DNA of 64,000 nt from assembly GCF_030160075.1 (NCBI RefSeq), contig NZ_BSNQ01000003.1, positions 1,244,556 through 1,308,555 on the forward strand, given 5' to 3'. The notes beneath the pieces were generated by a model. It saw only the letters and a list, made by a program, of their open reading frames with translations, had not been told where the DNA came from and searched no databases. The stretch is from Dyella lipolytica (GTDB taxonomy: Bacteria > Pseudomonadota > Gammaproteobacteria > Xanthomonadales > Rhodanobacteraceae). The position numbers and the translations under genes are program-made. Position 1 is the first letter of the stretch, and the number at the start of each line of letters is the position of its first letter. Positions 8,190 to 17,710 of this stretch are shown one piece after another.

Positions 8190-8735
8190 ATGAGCGCCGA
8201 TCAATCCGTTATCCATCGCATCATCGATCAATTGGACCTGCAGCCTCATCCGGAAGGCGGCTTTTATCGCCAGACTTACCGCTGCGATGAACGCATTACG
8301 CGATCATTACCCACTGGGGTTGTTACCGAGCGAAGCGCTTCGACGGGCATCTATTACATGCTGAGCGGCGATGCCTATTCCGCGTGGCACCGCATCGACT
8401 CGGATGAGATGTGGCACTTCTACGCGGGCGATCCGCTGTCGATCCACATGCTGGATCAGCAGGGTGAATGGATCACACATCGACTCGGCAACATGCTGGA
8501 ACAGCCTGACGCGGTGTTTCAGGCGGTAGTACCAGCAGGATGCTGGTTCGCTGCGGAACGCCATGGAACGGAAGGGTTTTCGCTGGTGGGATGCACGGTA
8601 GCTCCCGGCTTCGAATTCGAGACGTTCGAGCTGGCGAATGTTGGCGACCTTCTGCGTCGTTACCCTGCCCATGAGTCAGTGATCCTGCGGCTTGCGCCAG
8701 GCAGGGATGCGGGTACGACGATTTCCGAGCGTTGA
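8190..8735 (+). CDS. DUF985 cupin-fold protein
   Basis: 181 residues matching the DUF985 family: opening LQPHPEGGFYRQTY, then STGIYYMLSGD, SAWHRIDSDEMWHFYAGD and a closing LVGCTVAPGFEFETFE. The histidines and glutamate in WHRIDSDEMWHFY are the likely metal/ligand site of the double-stranded beta-helix. Function in bacteria is not established. It stands alone 100 bp after ogt; nothing suggests an operon. Confidence 0.85.
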   Translation: MSADQSVIHRIIDQLDLQPHPEGGFYRQTYRCDERITRSLPTGVVTERSASTGIYYMLSGDAYSAWHRIDSDEMWHFYAGDPLSIHMLDQQGEWITHRLGNMLEQPDAVFQAVVPAGCWFAAERHGTEGFSLVGCTVAPGFEFETFELANVGDLLRRYPAHESVILRLAPGRDAGTTISER

Positions 8736-8758
8736 GCGCGCAAGCTCAAAAGGGTTTA

Positions 8759-9238
8759 CTAAAGACCTAGATCGCTCAAGCCTGGGTGGTCATCGGGCCT
8801 TCGCCCTTGAGGCCAGTGGAATTTTCGCTCCGCAGCCGCGATAGGCAGATCGTTGATGCTTGCATGGCGCTCGGCCATCAAACCGTTTTCATCGAATAGC
8901 CAGTTCTCGTTACCGTAGGAACGGAACCAGTTGCCGGAATCGTCGCGCCATTCGTAGGCGAAGCGCACGGCGATGCGGTTACCGTCGAACGCCCATAGTT
9001 CCTTGATCAACCGATATTCCAGCTCGCGTGCCCACTTGCGGGTAAGGAATCCGACGATGGCTTCGCGGCCGTTGACGAATTCGGCGCGGTTTCGCCAGCG
9101 GCTGTCGGTGGTGTACGCGAGGGCGACACGCGATGGCTCGCGGGTGTTCCAGCCGTCCTCGGCGAGTCGGACCTTTTGGATCGCCGTTTCGCGGGTGAAG
9201 GGTGGCAACGGTGGGCGTTGTTCGATCGTGGTAGACAT
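8759..9238 (-). CDS. DUF1348 / NTF2-like protein
   Basis: 159 residues with the characteristic DUF1348 sequence [27 protein letters not shown], here only part quoted: [14 protein letters not shown] and [19 protein letters not shown]. These proteins adopt the nuclear transport factor 2 cone fold and are often annotated as SnoaL-like; no reaction is known. Convergent with the cupin gene; a short gap separates it from the flavoprotein gene on the other strand. Confidence 0.85.
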   Translation of the reverse strand: MSTTIEQRPPLPPFTRETAIQKVRLAEDGWNTREPSRVALAYTTDSRWRNRAEFVNGREAIVGFLTRKWARELEYRLIKELWAFDGNRIAVRFAYEWRDDSGNWFRSYGNENWLFDENGLMAERHASINDLPIAAAERKFHWPQGRRPDDHPGLSDLGL

Positions 9239-9359
9239 GGCGCGCTCTCGGTGGCTTGGCCGGATTCATGCAGGATGGCAGAAGAACCTCTCGCACTGAA
9301 ATCGATGAGGCATGTTTCTGCCGACGTACAATGGACAACTATCGTCATCGCGACACGCC

Positions 9360-10601
9360 ATGTCTACAGCGGAACATCCCCATTCGAAGCTAGTCATCAT
9401 CGGCGGCGGCCCCGCCGGGCTGATGGCTGCCGAGGTCGCACGCGCGCGTGGCATCGAGGTCGACTTGTACGAAGGCAAAGGTTCGGTCGGACGCAAATTC
9501 CTGATCGCCGGCAAAGGTGGCATGAACCTGACGCATGGCGAACCCAAGCATGAGTTCGTTCAGCGCTACGGCGCGCGTGCGCACGAGGTGGGCGTTTGGC
9601 TGGACGATTTCGACGCCGACGCTTTGCGTGAATGGGCGCGCAGCCTGGGTGTGGAGACGTTTGTCGGTAGTTCTGGCCGCGTTTTTCCCAGCGATCTAAA
9701 AGCCGCGCCGCTGCTGCGCGGCTGGGTCCATCGCCTGCGCGAAAGCGGTGTGCGCTTTCATGCACATCATCGCTGGCTCGGCTGGAACGAAGACGGTGCG
9801 TTGCGTTTCGCGACGCAGAACGGCGAACGTTCGATTCAAGCTGCCGCCGTCGTGTTGGCGCTGGGCGGCGGCAGTTGGCCGCAACTGGGTTCCAACGGCG
9901 CATGGCTGCCGTGGCTGGCTGCGCGCGGTGTGGACATCGCGCCTTTGCAGCCATCCAATTGCGGTTTCGACATCGGCTGGAGCGATCACCTCGCGGCTCG
10001 TCACGCTGGTGCACCGTTGAAACCGGTCGCGGCTTATTGGCGAGATGGCGCTGGCCACGAACACACGCGCCAGGGTGAATGTGTGATCACCGCGACGGGT
10101 ATCGAGGGCAGTCTCGTCTATGCGCTTTCCGCCGGATTACGCGACACCATTGCCGAGCAGGGTCATGCCATATTGGAGCTGGATCTGGCACCCGACCGTG
10201 CATTGGCGCGCTTGCAGCATGACCTCGCCAAGCCGCGAGGCAGCCGCTCCTTCAGCGAGCATCTGCGCCGACAGGCCGGCCTTACCGGCGTGAAGGCGGC
10301 TCTGATCCACGAGGTGCTCGACAAGAAGCTGCTCACGGATGCGGATATCGTGGCGCAAACCATCAAACGGCTACGGCTGCGCCTTACCCAGCCACGCCCG
10401 ATGGCCGAGGCCATCAGCAGCGCAGGCGGCGTGCGTCTTGAAGCGCTGGACGGCAACATGATGCTCCGCGCACTACCGGGCATTTTCTGTGCCGGGGAAA
10501 TGCTGGATTGGGAGGCGCCCACCGGCGGCTATCTGCTGACCGCCTGCTTTGCCAGCGGTTACCGCGCCGGGCGAGGCGCCGCCGCGTGGCTGAAGGGCTA
10601 A
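9360..10601 (+). CDS. BaiN/HI0933-like FAD-dependent flavoprotein
   Basis: 413 residues. An N-terminal Rossmann motif IIGGGPAG (residues 13-20) followed by GSVGRKFLIAGKGGMNLTHG is typical of the HI0933/BaiN flavoprotein family, specifically the branch annotated TIGR03862. C-terminal FCAGEMLDWEAPTGGY binds FAD. The family includes NADH-dependent reductases, but the substrate here is unknown. Start ATG 9360 agrees with family N-termini; an upstream in-frame ATG at 9312 would add an unlikely extension. No strong Shine-Dalgarno is seen for either. Confidence 0.85.
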   Translation: MSTAEHPHSKLVIIGGGPAGLMAAEVARARGIEVDLYEGKGSVGRKFLIAGKGGMNLTHGEPKHEFVQRYGARAHEVGVWLDDFDADALREWARSLGVETFVGSSGRVFPSDLKAAPLLRGWVHRLRESGVRFHAHHRWLGWNEDGALRFATQNGERSIQAAAVVLALGGGSWPQLGSNGAWLPWLAARGVDIAPLQPSNCGFDIGWSDHLAARHAGAPLKPVAAYWRDGAGHEHTRQGECVITATGIEGSLVYALSAGLRDTIAEQGHAILELDLAPDRALARLQHDLAKPRGSRSFSEHLRRQAGLTGVKAALIHEVLDKKLLTDADIVAQTIKRLRLRLTQPRPMAEAISSAGGVRLEALDGNMMLRALPGIFCAGEMLDWEAPTGGYLLTACFASGYRAGRGAAAWLKG

Positions 10602-10694
10602 CGCACGCCACCTTCCAGAAAATAGGAATACCCTGTCCAAGCTGAACTATGGTCTTGCTGGAGTCCGATCCATCAACCTAAGTGGAGACGTGCC

Positions 10695-11417
10695 ATGTGC
10701 GATCACCCTTCGCATTCGTTGCAATCGCGTCGTCAGTTTCTTGGAGCCGGTCTGAGTCTGCTCGCATTGAGTGCATTGACACCGTTGAGTGCATTCGCCG
10801 ACGCATCACCGCCACAAAATGCTATCTCGCCCAGCGTGGCACTGCGCCGCCTGCTGGACGGTAATGCGCGCTACGCTTCCAATAAGATCGATGCGAAGGA
10901 TTTCTCGGCGGGCCGTGCAGCGCGCGTCAAGGCTCAATATCCGATCGCGGCGATATTGAGCTGTGCGGATTCGCGCGTAGCGCCGGAGCTTGTGTTCGAC
11001 CAGGGGCCGGGCGATTTGTTCGTAGTGCGCGTGGCCGGCAACTACTTGAGCAGCGACAGCCTGGCGAGCCTCGAATACGCTGTGGGCGTGCTCAAAGTAC
11101 CGTTGATCATGGTGCTGGGGCATACCGAATGCGGTGCGATCAAAGCAACCATCAGCGACATTAAGCAACCTGCTCCGTTGCCTGGGCATATCTGGGACAT
11201 CGTCGATGCAGTACGCCCAGGTATCGCCAAGGCAGTAGAAGATGGTGGCGACAATGTGCTCAGCAATGCGATCGGCGCGAATGTGGATTACAACGTGTCG
11301 CGCGTGAAGTCGGCGCAGCCCGTGCTGTCGGAAGCGGTTCAACAAGGTGGCATGCGCGTGGTCGGCGGGGTGTACGAGCTGGCTACCGGTAAGGTCTTGA
11401 TGCGGCCTGCTGCTTAA
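10695..11417 (+). CDS. Beta-class carbonic anhydrase with Tat signal
   Basis: 240 residues. Interconverts CO2 and bicarbonate with zinc held by Cys90, His143 and Cys146; the Asp92-Arg94 dyad is in SCADSR and the second cysteine in GHTECGA. Residues 11-17 (SRRQFLG) plus a hydrophobic stretch and ALTPLSAFADA form a twin-arginine signal, so the folded enzyme is predicted to act in the periplasm, unlike most beta enzymes. Shine-Dalgarno GTGGAG lies just upstream. A long palindromic element follows the stop. Confidence 0.92.
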   Translation: MCDHPSHSLQSRRQFLGAGLSLLALSALTPLSAFADASPPQNAISPSVALRRLLDGNARYASNKIDAKDFSAGRAARVKAQYPIAAILSCADSRVAPELVFDQGPGDLFVVRVAGNYLSSDSLASLEYAVGVLKVPLIMVLGHTECGAIKATISDIKQPAPLPGHIWDIVDAVRPGIAKAVEDGGDNVLSNAIGANVDYNVSRVKSAQPVLSEAVQQGGMRVVGGVYELATGKVLMRPAA

Positions 11418-11430
11418 CGTCGCTGCTGCA

Positions 11431-11568
11431 GCCCCTCTCCCTTTGGGAGAGGGGTTGGGGTGAGGGTGCGATCGGAGCGAGTTACTGAAACCTTGCGCAA
11501 GGCTCGGCTATCACGCTCCGCACGAACCCTCACCCGCCTGTCGGCACCCTCTCCCGACGGGAGAGGGC
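11431..11568. repeat. Long palindromic intergenic element (copy 1)
   Basis: Two GGGAGAGGG-type hairpins (CCCTCTCC...GGAGAGGGG at 11433-11454 and CCCTCTCCCGACGGGAGAGGG at 11547-11567) bracket inverted copies of TGAGGGT(T/G)CG (11461-11470, and its complement at 11523-11532). The right half carries the signature CCGCCTGTCGGCACC. Same architecture as copies at 15299, 21372, 28537 and 53112. Confidence 0.85.
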
Positions 11569-11720
11569 TCACTCGACGCTTTACGTGGCGCCACAAAATT
11601 CGCCCACGCACAAAAACTTACGCTCCGTCCAACATGCCCACTGATTTCGCGACAGCTGAATTAGTCATACAACTGCGAGATCATGAAGAGGCTTTCCATC
11701 CATACCCACGGATCGTCCCC

Positions 11721-13013
11721 ATGAAATGGTTGTCCCGCTTTCTGCTCTGTTCGTTCATCGCCCTCAGTGCCGGCTGCGTTTTTCTACACACCACGTCCAC
11801 ATCGCCTGCGACAGCGGCGCAGCAAGCAAAAGCGGCATCCACTACGCCGCTGCTGCTGATCTCCATCGATGCCTATCGTGCGGACTACATCAACCGCGGC
11901 CTCAGCCCTACCCTGCAGGCTCTCGCCGCAACGGGAGTGCACGCCGATTCGATGCAGCCTGCGTTTCCGTCGCTGACGTTTCCTAACCACTACGCTGCCG
12001 TCACAGGCTTGGTGCCGGACCATAGCGGCATCGTCAACAACACGATGGTCGATCCGGAACTGGGCAAGTTCTCGCTGAGCGATCGCAAAGCCGTGAGCAA
12101 TGGATTGTGGTGGGATGAGGGCACACCGCTGTGGGAGACCGCGGATGCGCATGGTCTGCGCAGCGCCACGATGTTCTGGCCCGGTTCCGAGGCGGATATC
12201 CAGGGTTATCATCCGGATTTCTGGAAGCCTTACGACGGCAAAGTCACCGCGGATCAGCGCGTGGATCAGGTACTGGCCTGGCTGGATCTGCCACCCGGTC
12301 AACGGCCCAGCTTCATCACGCTGTATTTCGATGCTGTCGACCATGCCGGCCACGAGCACGGCCCGGATTCGCCGCAGGTCAACCAGGCGCTGCGCGATAC
12401 CGATGCCGCCATGAGCCGTTTGGTCGACGGTTTACGTCAACGCAACCTGCTCGATCACATCAATATCATCGTGATTGCCGATCACGGCATGGCCACCGTG
12501 CCGCCGGAGAACAACGTGCTTATCGACAAGCTGATTCCGCTGAAAGATGTGGATACGGTAAGCCTGGGCGTGCTGGCTGGCTTCAATCCCAAGCGCAAAC
12601 ACGATTTCAACGCCATTGAAGAACAGCTGGAGCAGCCGCAGCAACACATGCACTGCTGGGACAAGACTCGCGTGCCCAAGCGTTTCAATTACGGCGCCAA
12701 CGCACGTGTGCCGCAACTGATCTGCCTAGCCGATGTCGGCTGGCGCATTACTACCGAAGACTACCTGGCCAAGCACAAAGGCAAGCTCAGCATCGGCGAG
12801 CACGGCTACGACAACGCCGATCCGCTTATGCAGGCACTGTTTGTCGCCCACGGTCCGGCATTCCAGAGCGGCATCCGCTTCCACAACTTCCCGATCGTCG
12901 ACGTCTATCCCTTGATGGCGCACCTGCTCGGCGTTCCGGCGAATTTCAACGATGGCCATGTTGAAGACGTGCAGGGAATGCTGAAACCCGAAGCAACCGC
13001 TACGACGCAGTAA
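11721..13013 (+). CDS. Nucleotide pyrophosphatase/phosphodiesterase (NPP) family lipoprotein
   Basis: 430 residues. Signal peptide with lipobox LSAG-Cys19, so membrane-anchored and extracytoplasmic. Alkaline-phosphatase-superfamily core: Asp50 in LLISIDAYR binds metal, Thr86 in PSLTFPNHY is the nucleophile, followed by YFDAVDHAGHEHGP and IADHGM metal ligands and a late GEHGYDN. This matches NPP enzymes known from Xanthomonas, which cleave phosphodiester or pyrophosphate bonds in nucleotides. The exact substrate cannot be read from sequence. ATG 11721 chosen because it opens the lipoprotein signal; longer in-frame readings run through the repeat element. Confidence 0.88.
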   Translation: MKWLSRFLLCSFIALSAGCVFLHTTSTSPATAAQQAKAASTTPLLLISIDAYRADYINRGLSPTLQALAATGVHADSMQPAFPSLTFPNHYAAVTGLVPDHSGIVNNTMVDPELGKFSLSDRKAVSNGLWWDEGTPLWETADAHGLRSATMFWPGSEADIQGYHPDFWKPYDGKVTADQRVDQVLAWLDLPPGQRPSFITLYFDAVDHAGHEHGPDSPQVNQALRDTDAAMSRLVDGLRQRNLLDHINIIVIADHGMATVPPENNVLIDKLIPLKDVDTVSLGVLAGFNPKRKHDFNAIEEQLEQPQQHMHCWDKTRVPKRFNYGANARVPQLICLADVGWRITTEDYLAKHKGKLSIGEHGYDNADPLMQALFVAHGPAFQSGIRFHNFPIVDVYPLMAHLLGVPANFNDGHVEDVQGMLKPEATATTQ

Positions 13014-13027
13014 CCCGCTTCACGCCG

Positions 13028-13048
13028 CTCTCCCCTCTTTGGGGAGAG
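13028..13048. repeat. Solitary CTCTCCCC/GGGGAGAG hairpin
   Basis: Eight-base arms with a short T-rich loop, between two convergent genes. It resembles a single end-hairpin of the long palindromic elements without the rest of the unit, and may act as a bidirectional transcription stop. Confidence 0.55.
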
Positions 13049-13071
13049 CGAGCGATCGACGCTTTCGATCT

Positions 13072-14358
13072 TCACGGCATCGCGCCCTTGCTCATCGGTG
13101 TAGGCGGAGTGGTGAGCTGCGGCAGCGGCTGCACGCGATACAACCACAGCGCGATGAATAAGCCGACCAAAACCAGCGCACCGACAAACAACGCTACACC
13201 GTTCCAGCCGTGCTCGGCGTAAAACAGCCCACCGCTCGCGCCGGCCACGCTCGAACCCATGTAATAGCTAAACAGATACATCGACGACGCCTGCGCCTTG
13301 GCCGCACCACCGCGCCGCCCCACCCAGCTGCTGACGATCGAATGGCCGCCGAAGAAGCCAAACGTGATCGCGGTGATGCCGAAGATGATCAGCCACAACG
13401 ACGTCATCATCGTGCAGCCCACACCGAACAACATCAGTGTGAGTGCGGTCCACAACACTTTGCGACGCCCCAACTTGCCTGCAAGATGTCCCATCCACGC
13501 CGAACTGAACGTACCGACCAGATAGATACCGAAGATCAGGCCGACCACCGTTTGACTAAGACTGTAAGGCGGCGCCAACAGGCGATAACCTAGGTAGTTG
13601 TAGACGGTGACGAACGCACCGAGCAACAGAAACCCTTCCGCGAAAAGCCACGGCAAACCCGCATCGCGGAACATCCCGGCGAAGCGACCGAATAGTGCGC
13701 GCCATTGCAAGGCTTGCGGATGGAAGTGACGCGATGCAGGCAACGCGCGCCAGAACACCAGCCCGGAAACGAGACCGACCGCGCCGACAACACCGACGCC
13801 GACGCGCCAGCCGAAGTAATCCGCCACGACGCCTGAAATCAGCCGGCCGCTCATGCCACCCACCGCACTGCCGCTGATATACAGACCCATGCCGAGACCG
13901 ATCGACTCGGCGTGCATTTCTTCGCTGAGATAGGTCATCGCCACGGCCGGCAAACCGCTGAGCGTGAGGCCAAGCAAGGTACGAATGGTCAGCAACGCGT
14001 ACCAATTCGGCATCAGTGCGGTCAGCAAGACCAACACTGCCGAGGAAAGCAGCGAGGCCACCATCACCGACTTGCGCCCCCAGGCATCCGATACGCCGCC
14101 GGCGAACAGCATGGCGAAGGCCAGCACGCCGGTCGTCAATGACAACGACATGGCGCTCGCCGCGGCGCTGATGCCGTAGTGCTGACTGAACTGCGGCATC
14201 AGCGGCTGCACGCAATACAACAAACCGAACGTGGCGAAACCGGCGGCAAACAGCGCCAGGTTGGTACGTCGGAATGCCGGGGTGCCGTGACGGATCAGGT
14301 CTTCATCGGTCCAGGCCATCGGCTTAGCGGGCGATTCGTCGGAGATGCTTGTGTTCAT
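13072..14358 (-). CDS. MFS transporter, YnfM-like exporter
   Basis: 428 residues with about twelve transmembrane helices. The motif-A loop DAWGRKSVM between helices 2 and 3 and its repeat GHLAGKLGRRKVL in the second half identify the major facilitator superfamily. Overall pattern (FATFGLLYCVQPLMP, TYLSEEMHAESIGLGMGLYISG) matches the YnfM/arabinose-efflux type of drug-like exporters; substrate unknown. ATG 14358 gives the usual cytoplasmic N-terminus. Confidence 0.88.
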   Translation of the reverse strand: MNTSISDESPAKPMAWTDEDLIRHGTPAFRRTNLALFAAGFATFGLLYCVQPLMPQFSQHYGISAAASAMSLSLTTGVLAFAMLFAGGVSDAWGRKSVMVASLLSSAVLVLLTALMPNWYALLTIRTLLGLTLSGLPAVAMTYLSEEMHAESIGLGMGLYISGSAVGGMSGRLISGVVADYFGWRVGVGVVGAVGLVSGLVFWRALPASRHFHPQALQWRALFGRFAGMFRDAGLPWLFAEGFLLLGAFVTVYNYLGYRLLAPPYSLSQTVVGLIFGIYLVGTFSSAWMGHLAGKLGRRKVLWTALTLMLFGVGCTMMTSLWLIIFGITAITFGFFGGHSIVSSWVGRRGGAAKAQASSMYLFSYYMGSSVAGASGGLFYAEHGWNGVALFVGALVLVGLFIALWLYRVQPLPQLTTPPTPMSKGAMP

Positions 14359-14445
14359 CGCTGCGGCATCGTGAAGGATGGCGCAAGCATAATCCGCTTT
14401 GGCTCGCCATCCCGGGCTGCGTCGGGATGGTGAGCCCAAAAAGAT

Positions 14446-15273
14446 CTACATCTCCACGGTTGCCGACAACACGCCGCGCACCTCAGTCAGTACCTGAGCG
14501 GGCCATTCCAGATTGGCGTGATGTCCTGCATCCTGTATGACCCGTAGACGTGCGTTAGGCATGACTGCTGCCATTTCGTTCGACAGGGCGATCACTTCGG
14601 CCTGGTCTTCGGCGCCGACAATCAGCAAGGTCGGCACGTCGATCGCTCGAAGGTGTTCCAGTGCAGTCGGCTTCGGCGTGCGCTGGTCTTGTGCGGCACG
14701 CGTCCAATAACTCGTTTCGCGCTTGAACAAGCGGGTGGTCATGGCTTCCGTATGCCGGCGCACGGCGGGATCCACTTCACCCGGCCGGCGGCGCGGGCCA
14801 TCGGTAAAGGCGCGCAATGAGCTGTCGATCAGGCCGTTGACATCGAATGTGCTTAGCGCTTGTAAAAAAGCGCGCGCGGCTGGCGTGCTGTCGGCGAATT
14901 TGCCCCAATAACCTGCGCCGATAAGAATGAGCGCGCTCACTCGCTCCGGTTGCGCGACAGTGAAATCGAGCGCCGTCGCCGCACCACCGGAACAGGCCAG
15001 CAAAGCGGTGCGCTGGATACCGCAGGCATCCAGCACGGCAGCGAGGTCTTCGTGGTGCGCATAGCCGCCAGGCACGATGCTGGAGTGGCCGAAACCGCGG
15101 GCGTCGTAGCGCACTACATGGTGCGTGTCGGCGAGTGCGGCGAACTCGGCATTCCATTGGCCGCTGTCGACCAGAAAGCCGTGCAGCATGGTGATGGCTT
15201 CGCCCTCGCCCGCCTCTTCCACATAGAGGCGGGCGTGGTCGACATCGACCCAGCGTGATGTTTTATTGGTCAT
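14446..15273 (-). CDS. Alpha/beta-fold hydrolase
   Basis: 275 residues. Canonical fold order: oxyanion-hole HGFLVDSGQW, strand VVRYDARGFGHS, nucleophile elbow LLACSGGAA with Ser95, acid Asp in LLIVGAEDQAE and catalytic His in QDAGHHANLE. Family includes esterases, lactonases and haloperoxidases; the specific substrate is unknown. Start ATG 15273 has GAGGAAT upstream. A long palindromic element lies immediately upstream. Confidence 0.88.
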   Translation of the reverse strand: MTNKTSRWVDVDHARLYVEEAGEGEAITMLHGFLVDSGQWNAEFAALADTHHVVRYDARGFGHSSIVPGGYAHHEDLAAVLDACGIQRTALLACSGGAATALDFTVAQPERVSALILIGAGYWGKFADSTPAARAFLQALSTFDVNGLIDSSLRAFTDGPRRRPGEVDPAVRRHTEAMTTRLFKRETSYWTRAAQDQRTPKPTALEHLRAIDVPTLLIVGAEDQAEVIALSNEMAAVMPNARLRVIQDAGHHANLEWPAQVLTEVRGVLSATVEM

Positions 15274-15298
15274 GATTTTATTCCTCGGCGTGGATCTA

Positions 15299-15481
15299 GC
15301 CCCTCTCCCGTCGGGTACGCGGGGAGAGCACATGGATGTGCTCGGCTTTGAGGAGCGAGGAGAGGGGTTGGGGTGAGGGTGCGATCAGCGCGTGCTATTG
15401 AATCGTTGCGCAAATCTTCAATGTCACGTTCTAATCGCACCCTCATCCGCCTGTCGGCACCTTCTCCCAAGGGGAGAAGGG
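15299..15481. repeat. Long palindromic intergenic element (copy 2, with insert)
   Basis: Same plan as the 11431 copy: GGGGTGAGGGTGCGATC on the left, GATTAGAACG-type centre, and CGCACCCTCATCCGCCTGTCGGC on the right, here described by its parts at 15369-15386 and 15434-15458. The left hairpin is enlarged by about 45 bp containing the palindrome GAGCACATGGATGTGCTC (15326-15343). The same insert is found, in opposite orientation, in the copy at 28537. Confidence 0.85.
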
Positions 15482-15514
15482 TTCACGATGTGAGCTTGAG
15501 TCCGAATCGAAAGA

Positions 15515-16633
15515 TCAGCGCGTTGCGCGAATGTTGCGGGCCGGTACCGAAGGTACGAACACTCGCGGCGCATAACCTTCGGGCTTGTCGCCCACTGCCA
15601 CGCCACCGTGCAGACGCGTCTGCTGGATATCGGCAAACATGTAGTAAGGAAACGGCTTGTCCGGTGCGCTGGCGGCATCCAGTCGTGCGCGCAGTTCTGT
15701 AGGTAGCTCGAACGACAACGCTGCGAGATTCGCATCCAGCTGTTCCAGCTTGGTGGCGCCGATGATCACTGAGGCGATGCCCGGCTGCGTCGCCACCCAG
15801 TTCAAGGCGACGGCTGCCATGCTGTGGCCCGATTCCTTCGCCACTTGCTCCAGCGCGGCGACAATCTTCCAATTGCGTTCGGTGAAGCGCTCGAAGCCTG
15901 GCGCAGCTGTCACCTTGGCGAGCCGCCCGTCGCCCTCGCCGCCTTGCTCGCTGGGCTTGTATTTGCCGGATAGCAGTCCCATCGCCAGCGGGCTCCACGC
16001 GGTAATACCCAAGCCGAGGTTTTGCGCCAGCGATACGTATTCGTGTTCGATGTTGCGCTCGGCAAGCGAATATTCCAGCTGCATGTTGATCAGTGGCGTC
16101 AGCGTGTGGGCTTCGGCATAGGTCTGTGCGCGGGCGGCATACCATGCAGGCACGTCGGACAAACCGGCATAGCGGATCTTGCCCGCGCGCACCAGGTCGT
16201 CGAACGTACGCACGACTTCTTCGGCCGGCGTGATGCGGTCCCAGGTGTGCAGCAAGTAGAGGTCGATGTAATCGGTGCGCAACCGGCGTAGCGACCCTTC
16301 GACCGCACGCATGATGTTCTTGCGGCCGTTGCCGCCAGCATTGGGATTGCCCTGTTGCGCGTTGTAGCTGAATTTGGTGGCCAGCACCACGCGATCGCGC
16401 GTGCCGCTTTCCTCGATGAACTGGCCCAGCATGCTTTCGCTGGTGCCTTCGGTATACATATCCGCGGTATCGATAAAGTTGCCGCCCGCATCGAGATAAC
16501 GATCGAACATGGCGCGCGCGGTCTCCGCGGCAGCGCCCCAGCCCCAGTCTTCGCCGAAAGTCATTGTGCCCAGGGACAGGCGGCTGACGCGCAGGCCGGA
16601 ACGGCCAAGGGTGAAGTATTGATCGAGCGACAT
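15515..16633 (-). CDS. Aldo/keto reductase
   Basis: 372 residues, a Tas/YajO-like NADPH-dependent oxidoreductase. The catalytic tetrad is visible: Asp55 and Tyr60 in FIDTADMY, Lys87 in VLATKFSY and the histidine of YLLHTWD. The C-terminal nucleotide-binding region SVIIGATKLEQLDANL is present. It is longer than most AKRs because of a C-terminal tail of about 40 residues. Divergently transcribed from a LysR regulator 114 bp away, which probably controls it; natural substrate unknown. Confidence 0.9.
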   Translation of the reverse strand: MSLDQYFTLGRSGLRVSRLSLGTMTFGEDWGWGAAAETARAMFDRYLDAGGNFIDTADMYTEGTSESMLGQFIEESGTRDRVVLATKFSYNAQQGNPNAGGNGRKNIMRAVEGSLRRLRTDYIDLYLLHTWDRITPAEEVVRTFDDLVRAGKIRYAGLSDVPAWYAARAQTYAEAHTLTPLINMQLEYSLAERNIEHEYVSLAQNLGLGITAWSPLAMGLLSGKYKPSEQGGEGDGRLAKVTAAPGFERFTERNWKIVAALEQVAKESGHSMAAVALNWVATQPGIASVIIGATKLEQLDANLAALSFELPTELRARLDAASAPDKPFPYYMFADIQQTRLHGGVAVGDKPEGYAPRVFVPSVPARNIRATR

Positions 16634-16747
16634 GGCTGAACTCCGTTCGGTGGAAGACGGGCTCAGTCTGCGCCAGGGGATAACGTTGAAAAACCACCAT
16701 CCACTTGATGCATTATAAAGCCCGGCTAATTAATCGAAGAGACGCCC

Positions 16748-17710
16748 ATGCGCGACGACTACGCCCTGCGCGCTTTCCGCGCCATTGCCGAATACGGCAG
16801 CTTCACGCGCGCCGCAGCCGCCCTCGACGTCACCGCCTCGGCACTAAGCCAGACCTTGCAGCAGCTGGAAAACCAGCTCGGCACACGGCTCCTCCAGCGC
16901 ACGACGCGCCAGGTCGGCCTTACCGAAGCGGGCAGCGACATGCTTCAACGTATCGCACCGGCGCTCAACGAACTGGACCTGGCGATGGATGCCATCCGCC
17001 AACACGGCGATCGCCCGCGTGGCACCTTGCGCTTGACGGTACCGAATGTCGTGGCGCAATCGATCATCGAACCCGTGCTCGGTGAATTCATGGCGCGCTG
17101 GCCGGATGTGCAATTGGACATCCATGTGGACAACGGTCTTACCGACCTGATCGCCGAAGGCTTCGACGCAGGGATCCGGCTGGGCGAACGGCTGCAACGC
17201 GACATGGTCGCCATCCCCATCGGCGGCTCCGTGCGTTCGGTGGTCGTGGGATCGCCGGCCTACTTCGAACGTTGCGGCCGCCCCAAGGAACCCAAGGATC
17301 TGCAGAGCCACAACTGCATCAAATTCCGGCAGATCAGCAGCGGTGCGATCTACCGCTGGGAATTCGCGCATCGCAGCGGTGCGCAGAAAGGCCGCTGGTA
17401 CGAGATTGCCGTTGACGGGAGCCTGACCGTCAACGACATCCCGCTTGCGATGCGTGCTGCCGAAGACGGCATCGGCATCACTTGTGTGCTGGAGGTTTCC
17501 GCACGCGCTGCCCTCGACGCCGGGCGACTGGAACGCGTGCTCGAACCCTGGTTACCGCCGTACGAGGGCTTCTACCTGTACTACCCGAGCCGGTTCCAGG
17601 TAGCGCCCAAGCTACGCGTATTCATCGACTTCATGCGTGAATGGAGCGCACGCAGCGGAGCGGCTCCCAAGCACCGCTCCAACGCGAGTCGAAACGCGAA
17701 TCAGCGATAG
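16748..17710 (+). CDS. LysR-family transcriptional regulator
   Basis: 320 residues. N-terminal winged helix-turn-helix (residues about 3-62: RAFRAIAEYGSFTRAAAALD, then TASALSQTLQQLENQLG) and a C-terminal effector-binding domain of the CrgA/AaeR-like subgroup (RGTLRLTVPN, DVQLDIHVDNGLTDLIAEG). The intergenic DNA shared with the divergent aldo/keto reductase contains ATTAAT-rich sequence suited to a LysR T-N11-A site. Its last 10 bases overlap the 3' end of the small gene on the opposite strand. Confidence 0.9.
   Translation: MRDDYALRAFRAIAEYGSFTRAAAALDVTASALSQTLQQLENQLGTRLLQRTTRQVGLTEAGSDMLQRIAPALNELDLAMDAIRQHGDRPRGTLRLTVPNVVAQSIIEPVLGEFMARWPDVQLDIHVDNGLTDLIAEGFDAGIRLGERLQRDMVAIPIGGSVRSVVVGSPAYFERCGRPKEPKDLQSHNCIKFRQISSGAIYRWEFAHRSGAQKGRWYEIAVDGSLTVNDIPLAMRAAEDGIGITCVLEVSARAALDAGRLERVLEPWLPPYEGFYLYYPSRFQVAPKLRVFIDFMREWSARSGAAPKHRSNASRNANQR

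Noticed and set aside
11418-11720. Possible CRISPR or tRNA in the repeat-rich gap
   Set aside because: The repeats are palindromic ends of one element, not regularly spaced direct repeats, and no cloverleaf could be drawn.
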